From Otis tarda (lineage: Eukaryota > Chordata > Aves > Otidiformes > Otididae), in assembly GCA_026413225.1 (NCBI GenBank), contig CM048560.1, positions 13,782,001-13,846,000 on the forward strand: DNA of 64,000 bases, written 5' to 3'. The notes beneath the pieces were generated by a model. The model had not been told where the DNA came from, did not search any database, and saw nothing but the letters and a program-made list of their open reading frames with translations. The position numbers and the translations under genes were made by a program. Of the stretch, positions 11,557 to 25,223 are shown piece by piece (position 1 is the first letter of the stretch; the number at the start of each line of letters is the position of its first letter).

Positions 11557-14500
11557 AAAAAAAAATCTTGTAAATAAACTTAAGAATTGTGCTTAGGCCC
11601 ATCAGTATGCTGTGGGTTAATCAGGAGATGGGTTGTCTAGGGTAAAGGTCATTTCAGTGACAGTGTTTTGTTTCCATTACTGCATTTAAAGGTTTCTTGA
11701 TGCCCAAAAAACTTTATAGTACTTCAAGTACTTGCTTTTGGGAGGCCGTTACAATGAAATTCTAACTGATGGAGAAACCCAGGCTTGGAGACAAACGTTT
11801 GTTAGTTTTCCCACTTTGTTCTCTTTTACATAAGAGCTGCTATATTTTCCAGCTTACTGTTTCCTCAGCTAGTATTGCCAACATTAGCTGTTTCCAGACT
11901 AATGGAAACTTTCTTCTGAATGAAGCAAGTTGTACTGCCATCTGTTTGAAAATGGAAAGCATTTGTAATCTTTACATAAAAATAAATTAGATCTTACCGT
12001 AAATATAGAAGCAAACCACTGTTTGTGCCTAGATCTAAAATACATCTTTGAAATAGCTGTGAGCTGGAAAAAACATTTGGGAATGTGAAGGAAGATGAGT
12101 GCTCTAAACATCTCACCACGAAATGCAAAAAGTTATTATTTTCTTTTGCTTCTTGAGCTCTTTATTCCTACAGGAGATGGCCTTTTGAAAAAGGAAGTAT
12201 GGGAAACAGCAAAAGAAGGCATTTAGGGAAGAAACACAACTGTCGCCTGAATTGTTGGCCTGGCTTTATCGCATTCTAGATAGAGGAATGGAAGATGAAT
12301 AGATTCACACCCAAATTCCACTGCAGTCATCAGCAGAAACTTTAGAACCCGGCTCAGGGGCCTCGTGTCCACTTCCCTATGCAGCTGTTAAAGTGCAAGG
12401 ATCTCTGAGCCTGTGTCCTGACGTACTTTTAGTTGGTTGACGCTGTTCTGTAAATGGGAGTGGTCAGGTATTATAGGTGCAACCACAGTGACAGAGACAT
12501 CTGTAATCTACCTAAGAGAGGTCTTGTGTAATTTTTGTTACAGGGATTCATGATCCTACAAATCTGGCCCTTTTTGTTCTCTAGTGAGCATTTTCAGGCC
12601 TCCTAAAAGAGCATGACTGCTGTCTTCCTTCTTTTTCTGCAATCTACAGCCAGTGTGTTGCCCGGTGTTTTATTCAGGATATACAATGCTGATCTTTTGA
12701 GTAATTTCTCAGATTTATTAGTGTATGGAATAACTTTAAAGTTACAGTTTGCACATTCAGAAATGCCTCAATTAGAAAACAGACAGAACTGCGGAAATGA
12801 AGCTACAAGTAAATGAACATGTAAAAATATTCCGGCTTTCTCTAACAAGTTTAAGACAGACCAGATTTCATAGTTAAGTATTCAGATATTAAGATATTTT
12901 GATCTCCCTGTTTTAAAACTAGATTAGGAAATGGAAATGCGTTATCAACTGAATGAATTGATTGTCATCCTGTTTATGTATATATATCACAGAGGGAGCT
13001 ACGCTTTTCTGTAACTTTGATGTGGCAACTGCCAGAAAAGAACAAGTAAAGAAACCAGCCAAAAGTACTGGTTTATATCTTTATTTGTGTATTTAGATAC
13101 ACTATGAAATTGCTAGAAATTTGCAAGGAACAGGGTGTAACAAGTCATCCATCACTTGATATCTGGTCCCCCAGCAGACATTTTGAGAAGTTCAGGAACT
13201 CTGCAGTAGCTTCTATGTGTTTGTTTTCATAAGAACATTCACTGGCAGGCCTGTCAAGTGCTTACTGTGTCAATGATCTCTCCAAAGTCCTTCTTATATT
13301 TGTTAATTGCCTGCAACTTGCTATGGTATGCCTATTTCAGAGATTTTATTATAGGGCAAAGGTAAGTACAGTGTTATAAAGTAAACCAGGAAAAAATTCA
13401 CCTCTTCTCCCATGAATTAATTTGTCCAGAGGTCTGGGTTGACTTTTTCATTCAATGCATGACTTGTCCAAAGTAGAAAATGATATGTGAAATTGAGAAT
13501 CAAACTATCAGCATAGCATCACTGAATTTTAGTTCATTTATACCACAATGAATCCATAATCAAATGGTTTTGAACCTGTTTGCACTGCTTGACACTTTTT
13601 AAATGTTAGACTGATATTATTACCATCTCTTGAGCATGGGACCTTCCTATGCTGGGAATATTCCTTATCAGATCTGGGTACTCTTCCTTTTGAAATATCT
13701 CTCAGTCAACAGATGGAGTGGGAATCTCCTTAGCCGATGGCTAATAGATAAGTGCTACTCATTAGAGGTTTCCTTTTCATGCTTGCCATCTACCCTTTGG
13801 GAAACTTGATTCTTGTAATCTGTTTAGTAGTCAGTATGGACAAAGGTACTTCCAGGTGTGCAGGAATTAGAAAGAATAATAGAACTGTGTTGGCTCTAGT
13901 ATAAGCAAAGGGAAGCTTTCCAAAATGATAATAAGTGAAGGTTTGGTGCTATAAGTAGAAAACTGTAGGTAAAGAAACCCCTATAACTACACCTTCATAG
14001 TGTTTGCTAGGAATCACATTGTCCGCTGGCATGTATGGAAGTACGTAGCAGTGGAGAATCTGAGGCTGTATTTCCGTAGCAGATTGTGAATTCCTCCTGG
14101 AATTCCAAAACTTGAAGTGTCTTTAAACAAACAGAAGCAGCTCTCTGGAGTCTTAAGTCATGAGCATGTTCTGTGAGTACCAGTTTACTCTGATTCAAAT
14201 GCCTCCATAAAGTTGCTCTGTTTTGTTACAGAACATATGGCCTGGAAACAGCTGAATAGGTGTTGCGCTGTCATTGCCACCACTGAGTCCTGCTATGTAA
14301 CACTGCTGGAAATTGTGCACGCTGATAGACCGTAGTCAAACAGGCTATTATTGCTGTTACTCTGAGTCAGTCCAGACTTCCCCTCAACACCCAGCCTTCC
14401 TACTCTTCCCTTAATCCTTCTAGCTTCAGACTTTCATGATGTGACAGATTACGCCTTTTCTTTGCTGCTTCCAAGTGCTTAAATTAGTGAAATCATACAG

Positions 14501-16410
14501 GCTCCTGTTGCTCTGTGTACAGATAAACTTTGCTATCAGTTGCATAGCTGGTTGCGACTGATTTATACAAGTCCCAGCCTGAAGGTGATACGGACAGTGC
14601 CAGGCAATCACAGCACTGTTATCTGCCTTTTGCTCTATATAGCCACGTTGAGTGCACTTCTGACACAGCCCCACCAGGAATGTTTTTTAAAAACATTTTT
14701 CTGACACAAATTGGAAGAGGAATGGCACTAGAGCACTGCTGACAAACTGGAAAACCTTTATGTTCATCTAGGTCCTAGGTGGATTTCTGAGAGGATTTTA
14801 CCATGACACTTTGGGCAACAGGAGCATGCAAACACTGGGACAACTTTATGTGTCATTTCTTCAGAAAAAAGGATCTAGAAATCAATGGCCATTTGTTGGA
14901 CTGAAGCTGCCAGAACTTGATTTCAGCCTTCTCTGTGTCTGAGGTTGGATTTATTTTCATTTTTAAAATGAGTGATTGTTTTAAAACCAAAGTCAGTTCA
15001 AATCCTAACCTTCAGCTGCTTAGTATCTCTCACAGGAAGTTAGCAGAGCAGTCTTTTGTTGAGATAGACATCCTGAGATTAAACTAATTATGTACAAATA
15101 TTGTTTAGAAGTTTGTGGGAGAGTGTCATTCCACCCATTTCATGTACAAGTTTCACTGTAAATGTAGGGCAGATTTTAGATTCCCTCTGCAGCCAGTGGA
15201 GATGGGCATCTCCAGAGGGCACTTTGGCCATTTATAAAATAGACGAGCGAGTTACTTTCTGGAAGTGGCTGACTACGGGACCTCTTTCTGCTGGGCTAGT
15301 TTTCCTGTTGACAAAATAATGTTCTTCATTCTTTGTATAAACCTAGTGCAGGTTAGAACAAGTCTAATGTGTGGGCAAATGAAAGTCCACAGACTTTGAA
15401 AGTATATTAAATCAACATTTTAACATGAACAGAAGTATTTATGCTGCATTTTCATGTTAATGTGCATTCTTTATACCCCTAATATGTTAACTTTATTGGA
15501 TTGTTGATACTATCAAATCTAGGAAAACTGAAATGCTATCCTGGAAGGAAACCAAGCTGCATCTATGTCTATTATCCCGCGTTGGCAAAATGCGGCACAG
15601 CCCACTACGGACACTTCTGACAAAGGCCTACCAGCCTCACAGTAGGCAGGTAAGGAATAATCTGCCCTTCCCTCTTCCCTTATGGGCCTTACCTGATCTG
15701 TGGCAATTAAAAATTGGCTTGAATTTGGAAATATTAAGTAATTTTTCTGCAAGGCTGATATCCTAATTTTATGGAAAATTCTGGAAATAATTACTTAATA
15801 CCTTTCTTAATATTGACTCATAGGTTTCAACAGCCTTCTGTGGTAACAAGTTCCACAGCTGATGACACAGTAAGTGTAAAAGTATTATTTTTATTTTCTA
15901 CCTTTTATGAAATGTCTTCTTGGTTTTGAACAGAGATGCACACAGATTAGGAGTCTTTAATCTTCCTTACTTTGCCTGCTCCTTTCTGCATAGTTTCTAA
16001 AATAATTTATTTTAATATTCTCTGTTTTTTTCACCGAGTAAGGTCTGTATTTTAGCCTTCTCAAAGCCTGTTCTAATTCTCCAAAATCCGTTCCATAGAT
16101 GCAGAGATCAGAGTGCTTATAGTATTCTAGACAAATTTGTGCTAATGATTTCTATAAACACATTCTAACATTGTTATTTACAGTTTCAGCCTTTATATAT
16201 ATATATAAATTTTGGCTACCGTTGTGTGCAGTCAGATCTTTGTTTCCCTAAGATAATGCTGGTGTCCATTTCTTGACCAAATAGTGCCATGTAAACATAC
16301 CTACGGCTAATTCAGAGTTTGGCAAAGTGTCCTGGTAATTCACACAACATTTAAAGGCTTTGATTTTTTTCCTTTCTCATTTCCTCCATTAACCTAGTGT
16401 GCTTGCATCC

Positions 16411-16426
16411 TTTTTTTTTTTTTTTT
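16411..16426. repeat. T16 homopolymer
   Basis: An uninterrupted run of 16 T. No retroposon body is recognisable downstream on the minus strand. Confidence 0.9.
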
Positions 16427-18413
16427 GTAATAATTTCAGATTTTATTGTGATGTGCATGGTGTATTGATTGATAGTGGAACTGAGAGTCTACACTCCTAG
16501 GTAGAAATGAGAATCCACAGTAATCTGTGTGGGAACACTTTCATTTAACTTGTAACTAGGCATACTAAAGAAAGAAAACCCATGTATTTATGTTACATGA
16601 ATTATTTAAAAGAAACCATGAACACTAACAGCTATAGTTAAATGTGTGACAAAGAAAAAAGCATGGGAGAAATTTGGTAATTTCTAAACCCATTCCTAAT
16701 TCATCTGCTTATTTCTCTAAAACAGACAAATGTCTCCACCAAAAAAAGTCCAAGACTATGGATGTCCAGGGTTGTAATTTACCACAAAGCAGGCAAAAAT
16801 GACTGTGGTTAATTTTCTTCTCTGAGAGTTCAGTCTGAAATGAATATTCTGAGCATCACTATTAAAGCAGGATGTGAGAGAAAGGTAAGCAGCCAGAGGA
16901 TACTTCTTCATGCAAAAGGAAAGCCTCTTGCATTTAAAATAAGCTCCATCTGTGCAGGCAAATTCTATAGACAAGGTAGGAGCTGGGAAGGGGCAAAATG
17001 CAACGGAGAAAAGTGGAAGAAGAGACGTTGAAATACAAGGGCAATCTAAGGATATAATTTAGAGAGGTAAGAGAAAGGAGATTGAAATTATCTGGTTTTA
17101 GCAACTTAAAGAGAAAATTAAGGTGCAAGAGTGTTTGAAAGGTGAGATAACCAATTTTGAGAACAAGAAAAGCTGAGCAGGAGTTATAATTTATAGAGGT
17201 TAGGAACTGAGAAGTTAAGTCAAACATATGAGCTTCATAAGAATGCAACTTCTGATAGTGGAATCGTCATATAAAACAGCACAAAACTCAGTGTGAGGGA
17301 TGTTTAAGGTAATCTGTGCTGGAGAGATCTCTGTCCAAAGAAGATGCACAGAGCAAGGCAAAAGTTGTCTTTGTTTATACTTGTTTCTCAGTGGCAGCTC
17401 TCCTCACAATGATTTTTGCTGCCTTTCCTGATCACACAGAATGTTTAAACTGGAACTGGCTAATTAGACTCTCATATTAAAATAAACAGTTCCAGTTCTG
17501 ACTGTGAAGAGTTGTGTTTTAAATTGACGCCAAACCACACAATCTGTGTATCTATGTAAGGTGTAATTACTGCTATGCATGACTGCTTTGCTGATGGCCA
17601 AATCAGCACAGTGACCACAGTGTTTCTTCTGTATTCAAAATCACTTTCTAATACTGTTTAACGTCACAGAGGCAGGTTTAGAACAGTTGGATTAAATTGA
17701 ACTATAATTCAATATCTCCTTCTCCTTTCCTCTTCAGCTGGCTTTCTATCCTCTCTCTCCTTGTTTTCCCCTTGTCTCCCAAGAACAGCTATAGTTGCAG
17801 TCACAGAGATATTTTAAGATTTGTGTAGTCCTAACTTTGAAATAGATACTCATGTATTGTGAACAGGCACAAATGCATTGAAGGTATGCTGGATTAATAC
17901 AAATAGTTCTCTGTCCTCTCCTCCCATGTCTGAAAACACAAGAACTCATAATCCAGATCCGCACCGTAGTTGTAGATATATAAAGTAGGAGGGTTTTTTA
18001 GTAAACAAGAAAAGCAGAATGCTATGGAAAGACAGATTTTGATAGTCACATTTCTGAAGAGCAGTATGCAGCCTAAATAGTTTTTAAGAAATTGAAATCT
18101 TACCTTTTTTTTCTTTGACGTTCAGAAACCAAAATGTCAGACTCCATTTGGATGTCACATTTATCACTCACTACCACTTTGGAAATGACGACAGAGTAGA
18201 AGACTGAAAGAAGTACAGTCTGAGATGATAAATCCTTTTGATGATGTGTTACTCTGCTTTATTCATGCACATATCCATCCAGGTGAGATCTGATCTTCTG
18301 TGGGGTTAAGAAAAACAGCTGGAAAAAGATATTTTAGAAATGTCCATGGTGGGGCTAAGAAATACTTGCTAAAGACTTTTCCTCTGATAAATCAGTTATC
18401 ATCTAAGGGACCT

Positions 18414-18455
18414 ACTTAGGTTGTTAGTGGGTTTACTTGTGTTGTTAGTGGGTTA
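18414..18455. repeat. Two-copy 21-bp tandem duplication
   Basis: Copy one is 18414-18434 and copy two 18435-18455. Both contain the identical core GTTGTTAGTGGGTT and differ at only a few positions. It is probably a replication-slippage duplication. Confidence 0.85.
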
Positions 18456-19984
18456 TAATCTAGTAAATATTTAACTTGCTAAATAAGAAACTTGGGGCTG
18501 TGTGACTTATAAGTGGGTGTAGCCCTTACTTTGGCATTTATAGTGGCCCTTTGTTCTGGTCATAGCCTAACTAAATTAGCAGGTGAGGTAAAGATTGTGG
18601 TGATTTACTGTAATTTCTGGACAGATAAAAATGCTAGGTAGGTGCTAAAGGTTACTTTTAACAAAAATTCTAAACTTTCATGTCATAAACTATTTAAAAT
18701 GAAATAAGTGTGTTGACAGTCTTCAGGAAAAATCACAGCAAATGCAAAAGTTGAACATCTGTGATCAGGAATGCTAAATTTTGTTAGAGATACAATGAGA
18801 GTACTGTATTGGATATGGAATCAATACGTGTTTTGTTTCATGCAAAATTGCTTTGAAAGCAATAATTTAAAGGCACCTGTTTGATTTTCCTGCGTCAAGT
18901 TTAATGACATCTTGATTTATCGATCTAGTGGTGTGTGAAGAACGAAAGGAAACTGGGCTCTGTATTTGGCAGGATGGTGTACTTGCTCTCCGAGCCGTAT
19001 CTCAGACTGTGCAGGACTCAGCATACATGATGCAGAGAATATCTGCACCAAATCTGCAGAAGATTTGGCTACAAGAATATGCAGTCTCAAAGATTCAAGT
19101 TGTATATTAAACAAACTGAAAAATCTGGAAAAGCTGCTTCTCTAAGCAGATACATCAGGAACAAAGAGTTAAGGAAGTGAGGAGGTTGGGAACAGGTCAG
19201 AAAAGTGATGGGCCGTTGCCACTTGCAGTGGAAGTTTCAGAGGCTTGGGGAATTTGGCGTGTAAATGTCTGAACTGTCATAGAAAGACATGGTCTTTTTA
19301 GTTCTTTCCATTCTGGAGATGTGGAAATAGGCCAGCTGGGATATTGTTCTGTCTTTTGGAATACAAGTAAAGGTAGGTTGGCACAGACGTTGGTTAGCAC
19401 AGAAACACCAGCTATGCAGCAGTCTGGGTCCCAGTCTACCATACTTGTGCTGGCTGATACAAGCAGTAAACCCCATTTCCCAGAGGTGACTCCTGCTGCA
19501 GAAGATTACCAGCTATAAATAAGCTCTGCTCTTTACTGATGGGGAGGTCTGCTGACTCACTAGTCACAGAGTTTTGGCTGCCTACCAGCAGAGCTGAAGG
19601 CTGGTGACCTGTGTCACAGTACCAGCTCCTAGCCTTCCTTCTTGATTCATGGTTCCATCTTTTGGGTAGGTAAACATAAATGAACTGGAAAATATAATTT
19701 AGTAGGTGTTCTTTCTACAGTTGGCTAGGTAAAATGCCTAAAAATTCTTTGCTTCTTGTGCATATATTGCTCTAGTTATTTATCTTCAGGAACAGATAAG
19801 AAAAATATGTTAAATATTAGTGAGGAAATAATTTTAAGGGAGATTTTTTAAATAACTTTTAACTACACTGACTTGAATATCAACTCCTCTATGCAAGATT
19901 TGCATCTTTAGATTGCATAGGAACCGCAGTGTTGCATTTTAAAAAATATTTCCTTTAAAAAGCATTCTTTACATCGAAATCTTT

Positions 19985-20151
19985 CCGGAATGACTGCAGC
20001 TGTCGGGCTGCGGTGCGCTCTGTGTCTCGGTGGCAGCCTGCGGGAGCTGCGCGCCGCGCCGGCACCGTGCGCTGGATCCGCTCTCCCCCTCCCGGGCTCT
20101 CCCGGCCTTGCAGGGACGCGCCCGCGCTCGCAGCAGGCGGGTCCGAGTTCG
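19985..20151. promoter_or_regulatory. Small isolated CpG island, candidate promoter or enhancer
   Basis: I count about 23 CpG dinucleotides in about 167 bp, including the cluster GCGCGCCGCGCCGG near 20048-20062 and GACGCGCCCGCGCTCG near 20115-20130. The flanks on both sides are AT-rich and nearly CpG-free. A CCCCCTCCCGGG stretch near 20086-20097 could bind Sp/KLF-type factors. Unmethylated CpG-dense DNA in vertebrates usually marks a promoter or first exon. I see no convincing donor site or long coding frame on either strand. Frames of about 100 codons are open here, but they translate as arginine/alanine-rich GC artefacts. It is not recognisable as a repeat. Confidence 0.55.
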
Positions 20152-23100
20152 TTAAAAAGTTTGTGCTGCTTACTCGGACAGAAACAATATATTTTTTTTT
20201 TAATATTTCCCTTTTGAGTTGGTTTTTTATGATGTCTAAAAACATACACATGGGATTGCTTTTTGCTATAGGCCTGTCAGCCTTTAGAAAGGGGATCAGG
20301 AGTGTAATCGTGGTATCATAATTATATCATTTATATGCATCCCCTACATATATATGTAATAAAGACTTACTGCATGCCATGTTCAAGCATTACTCACAAA
20401 GGTTTAATTCTAGTCTACTGTGAAGGTTTCAGTGAAATGTAGGTAAACTAATACCTGAAGAGTGACACTAAAAGTGAGATGAAAATGTTAACGAACACAC
20501 ACAAATAATTCAGAAGAGACTGGACAAAATGGAGAGGTGCCCGCCAGACTCTGGTGAGAAAACCCCTTCCTTCATGACATAGGAATTTTCCTGTTTATTC
20601 ATGGAAACATTGTCTGAGTCTCTGCGATGCAAAAGACAGGCCCATGCAGTTAGTGCTCTACAGGTTTCATTTTTGACATTTAAAAATAGGCCTAGATGTA
20701 CATTAAGGCCCACAGGCCATGTTGGCTTTACTTTATATTGGGACGTTTGTCTTCATATAGCAGTGTCTGTAGCTTAATATTTTTTGCTGTACTCCAGAAC
20801 TTTGCTTGTCTGAAGAGAGAATTTTGTTCTCAGAGCTGCTACACAGTATTGTAGATATGATTATACTTTCTTGGTTACTTTCTTTTTAATCTTGCTGCTG
20901 TTGAATTTTAACCCAAAACAGCTTTAAAGCAAAAGAATTCCTTTTCCTCCTCTGTTAAGATACCATCTTTTTTACTGTTGCTCAGTTTAACCAGAACAGA
21001 GAAGCAGTAGCATGGTTGGCAACTGAACAGCCAGTAGTGGGTTGGCAACTGAACAGCTCAGGGCAGCTGATGGATTTATGCTTCATTATTTTTTGTTCAG
21101 CTGGTCAGCTATGAGACACAGTAGCAAAGTGTGTGAAATCTCAACTTTTCTATATATTTCTCGTGAAGTGTGATGTAAGTCAGTCAAGCGCTGTATACAC
21201 TTAGACTTCCTTAAAATTGGGGTATTTTATGGAGATGTTGAAATGCAAATTTACAGCTTGACTTCAAGTCTCTACATATTTGCAAGTATTGCTCATGATC
21301 ATTAAGAACTGATCCACTGCTATGGATAAAATCTGTGTTTCATTTGGCACTGGATCACCTTTCAGACTAGTATTCTTGAAATTAATTTAAATTATATGTT
21401 TAATAATATATTGTTCAATTTTGTGTTATATGAAAGTGATCCACCCTCACTGTGTCATTTCCTATGCGTCATTTTCCTACATGAAGTTCTGCCAGACTTT
21501 TATTTGAAACACTGAAGTGCTGCTCTGATTGAATTTGATTCCTGGCATTAGATATCTGGGCTCATTTAGTTGCCTGCTTTTTAAGTGTGTTATAAATATT
21601 TCCAAAGAAATATATACAGTTGTTTATGACTTCCAGCCTCTCACAGAGTGCTGAAAATAGATTGCTTTGAAGTTTTGTTACTATATTTAATTTCTGTCCG
21701 AATAAAAATAATTTTATTTGTATTTAGGCATGTCAAAATACCTTTGGTTAATCTTGTGTGAGAAAGCCTAGATACAGAAAAGCTGAGAGTGGCAAAGGCC
21801 ACTCCTGGTATTTTTTCTGTCATTTAAATGTCACTGGAAAAAGATCCAAGATGCTGTAGGAGACATTCCTCTTAATGCTTAGCTCTGTGACTTGTGCAGC
21901 ATAGCTGCTCTCATTTGCTTAAAATGTAAAAGCAAATTTTACTCTTAGAGAGAATAAAATTACTTTAAATTGCTTTATTCCATTATATCTAATTTAAAAA
22001 ATTGCCTACCCATCTGTTTGTCTTTCACATAACATCACCTCACTTTGGAAGATGCATCCTGATTCCAGGGGTGCATCTCTGGGCACAGCACAGAATGCAT
22101 TTTATTCCTCTGCTAGGCTCTCATACAGAAGAATTTATAGTGTCTCTAAATTACTGGTTTAGTTCGGATCAGGAATGTGCTTTTGAAGCCAGTCTGCTTG
22201 CCCCTACTAAACGTGCTTTGATTTACATGATGGAGCAGTCTTGGGGTGCTTCATTGGATCTCTTTCAGATGAAATTGAAGAGGATGATGTGTTCCAAGAG
22301 CACATTCAGTGCTCACCAAATGCATTCAGCCCCTAATAGGACCTGATTAGTTCTTGTCTGAGGTAAACCCCCATGGAATATGCATAGTGACGATGTCAGG
22401 TCATGAGGACCAACTGTTTCATTCCACAGCTCTGTTCCTAGTGGTCCCCAGTCCCTGCTGATGTGTACATGGCCTTTGTCTTGTTAGTGTGATTCCTTTT
22501 AGCAGAGGAGGTTATCTGTCTCTTTGGCCTTGGAAGTCTTTGTGGGAATGTCTCTTAACAATTATGTTTCTGTGAGACCACACATCCAATTGCACTTTCT
22601 CTATTTTGGGAGGGAAGGAGGAAGGAAATCAGTTCTTTGCCAGAGCCCAGTCTGAGACTTTTGAATAGATGACAGATTGCTCAGTGCTGGGGTTCTGTTT
22701 TGGCTAGACTAGAGAAGCCAGAATCAACTGCATTTGTATTAAAATATCCCCAGGATCAGAGTATTCCCCAGGTACTCTCTGGAGATTAACTTCAGGCTTG
22801 CCCCTTCTACAAAAGTAGGAGAGTGGAGAGAGACACAAAGGGAGGTTTTCCAGCTACCAACAGGGAAGTGACAAAACGGAGCGTTCTCTCCTTACACCAT
22901 ATAAATCACTCCATATATTTCTAGAGTCTTCTGGGAGACATTTTCACTTCCATTTTCTTTATTGTCTTCCCAAAAAGGAGTGATAGAGGCTGACCTTCAG
23001 ATGTCATGTTTCTTCATGTGGTATCTTTTTTGAGAAAGCTTGACTCTAGTGAGAGTAGAAGAAAAATAAACCAGTAATGATGAGCTACTGCAGTCCTAAT

Positions 23101-25168
23101 GGAATGCTCCTAGACTGACTGGGATTTAATGGCATGGCAGTGTAGCAAATTTCTGTATTTTAATGAGATAAGCAAAATATCTGCCCTTTACAACATCGTA
23201 CTGTCAATAAGCTGAACCTGATTAAATTAGAACAGAAGCAGTTTGCAGAGTGAGGCAGGTACACTGTGGAAACATGGAGTTCAACATCAGTGACATAACA
23301 AAGATTTTTAGGTATAAATCACAGCCACAGGAACCTAAAAAAATTAAATTTGGAAAGCTGCACACACTTTAGCAGATTGGATTGTTGATGCTGCTTCAAG
23401 TTTCTTTCTTTTTTTTTTTTTTCCTTCCTTTCTCTTTCCTGCTTGGTAAAAGCTCAGAGTACTCTATAGGTGGCAATGAACTATAGAACAGAAAGTGTGT
23501 AAGTGTCAGATTTGGATAGTTTGAGATCAAATATCATCAGTAAGATGGGAATATTTGGTGCCTATAGGACAGTTCAGAGCAGTTTGGGGGTCATCCTGGT
23601 TTTCTGATTTTTACTATGATTTGACATCTGTAATTCTATACTATGGTTGAAGCTAGCATTCATGGATATATCTAAGGTTGATGTGTCTCTAGCACCTAAG
23701 AAAAGGGAGTGATCTTCCCGAAGACTTTAGGACATGATTCTGTGGAATTTAGATAATCTATAGTAAAAGTGTCCTCCAGTTAGAAGTTCAGTCCAAGCAA
23801 ATGGCTTGAGCTGAACTCACAAAATACTTGATATACTCTTTGGGTATGAAATATGCTACTCATTTTTGTTCCTCACTGGAACTCAGAGACAGGAAATAAG
23901 CTTCAAAGAGATGTTAGTGTAGCAGTGTGTTATTAACTCCTCTTTGCAGCTGGACGAAACCTGGAAGAATTTGGGATAAAGCTGAACTGTCTTAATGAAA
24001 CAGCATTTTAAAAATCGTATTAGTTACCAAGCTAATAGCTACTTCAAAATTTTGCTTCGTTAACTGGGAAGCATTAAAAGCTCAAAACCACTGTGAAGGA
24101 TGTGTTAATCAAAAATATTAATGAAATGTGCTGACCTCCAGATATGTGTTCCCATGCACAAAAATAAGGGCTCTGTAATTGAGATCCATTAAGTATTGTG
24201 GCTGTATTGGCTGAGTTAGCAGCCTCAGGTGCTGGCTGGCATTCAATATTGCCAATTTTTTGCTCTGTTAGCTATATAAATGGGGGGGAAAGAGAGAGCC
24301 TTAACAGCAGTCCAGTCTTTACTAATGGGAAGGTGCTTAAGATGCAAATGAAAAGCTCTCTCTTTCAATCCCCTCTTTCAATATATATAGTAAGTGTATT
24401 CAGTCTGTCCTCGCTTTCCTCCTTTTAAAATAAATTTATTGTTTGAGACAGAGCTGTTCAGATTTCTGTGCTGCTCAGTGGTTGTGCTACAATACAAAGA
24501 TCATAGATCTCATTCCCATGTAAGGACACCTCTTTCTTTCTGTAGCAGAAACTCATTAATTTTAATACGCAGCAGTGAAGCAGCTGAGTGGGCTTTGAGG
24601 TCTCCTTCATAGCAGCATGTTTTGTTGCTTCTGCACCACTGAGTTCATTATTCTTTTATTAAGAAAGCAAGGAGGAATACAGTGTGTAAGGTCCTAATGC
24701 TATCTTGCTCAGATATCAGAGGGCATCAGCGCTCTCCAGAAACATAGACAGCCTGCTTGAAAAATGAAATGAAGCATTCTTTGTTTTGTTTAATCCATGA
24801 GTGAGGAATATGTGGCACATATTTCTACATGATTTACTACTTCTCTATTTCCTTCTTACTCTAAAGTTATGTGGCTAAGGCTAGGAAAATTGACTATGTA
24901 AGGAATAAATGCCAGCGATGCTATATAGGGCCAATAGACAACTTGTCTGCATTTCCTCTGAAAACAACCGTATGTAAGGTATTTCCTCAAGCCTCCAATA
25001 TTTAACTGTGCTGACATGAGTATTTTTAGAGGTACACATTTGCTTTCTGTGTTGCTTCTTTAGAATCACAACTTCTTTTTAAGCCTTGGGAGCCTGGTTC
25101 CATTTATGCCAGTTCCTCAATGGGCCTGAAATTGCTAGCCTAATTCTGCCAGGATGCACGAGGGAGGA
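20152..25168. other. Unique DNA, no gene seen
   Basis: It contains a 26-bp-period tandem at 21014-21056 and a T-rich CTTT/CCTT tract near 23400-23440. A frame of 114 codons at 22002-22346 on the plus strand has no recognisable domain and probably arises by chance. Confidence 0.6.
21014..21056. repeat. Two-copy tandem repeat, 26-bp period
   Basis: GGTTGGCAACTGAACAG occurs at 21014-21030 and again, identical, at 21040-21056. The spacing is 26 bp. Confidence 0.85.
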
Positions 25169-25223
25169 TTCATAAAATCATAGAATAGTTAGGGTTGGAA
25201 GGGACCTTTAAAGGTCATCTAGT
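25169..25223 (-). mobile_element. Short CR1 3' tail
   Basis: The plus strand reads 'atcatagaatagtt', then 'agggttggaagggaccttt' and 'aggtcatctagt'. This is the reverse complement of the last about 55 bases of CR1. It is an extremely 5'-truncated minus-strand insertion with no coding content. Confidence 0.9.

Larger units (their letters stand above)
11557..19984. other. Unique AT-rich DNA, no gene seen
   Basis: Simple sequences are (TA)7 at 16194-16207 and T16 at 16411-16426. A two-copy 21-bp tandem lies at 18414-18455. Short frames open on both strands occur near 15519-15766 and 19197-19518, but I cannot identify a product. A consensus-like donor CAG|GTAAGG has its GT at 15650-15651, but no strong acceptor precedes it. 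Confidence 0.6.

Noticed and set aside
14930..15015. tRNA gene suggested by a 'gttcaaatcc' B-box-like word
   Set aside because: No A box and no foldable acceptor stem at the right distance.
19908..20249. Arginine/alanine-rich frames across the CpG island as a protein
   Set aside because: Frames are open on both strands because CpG-rich DNA has few stop codons; there is no conserved motif or donor site.
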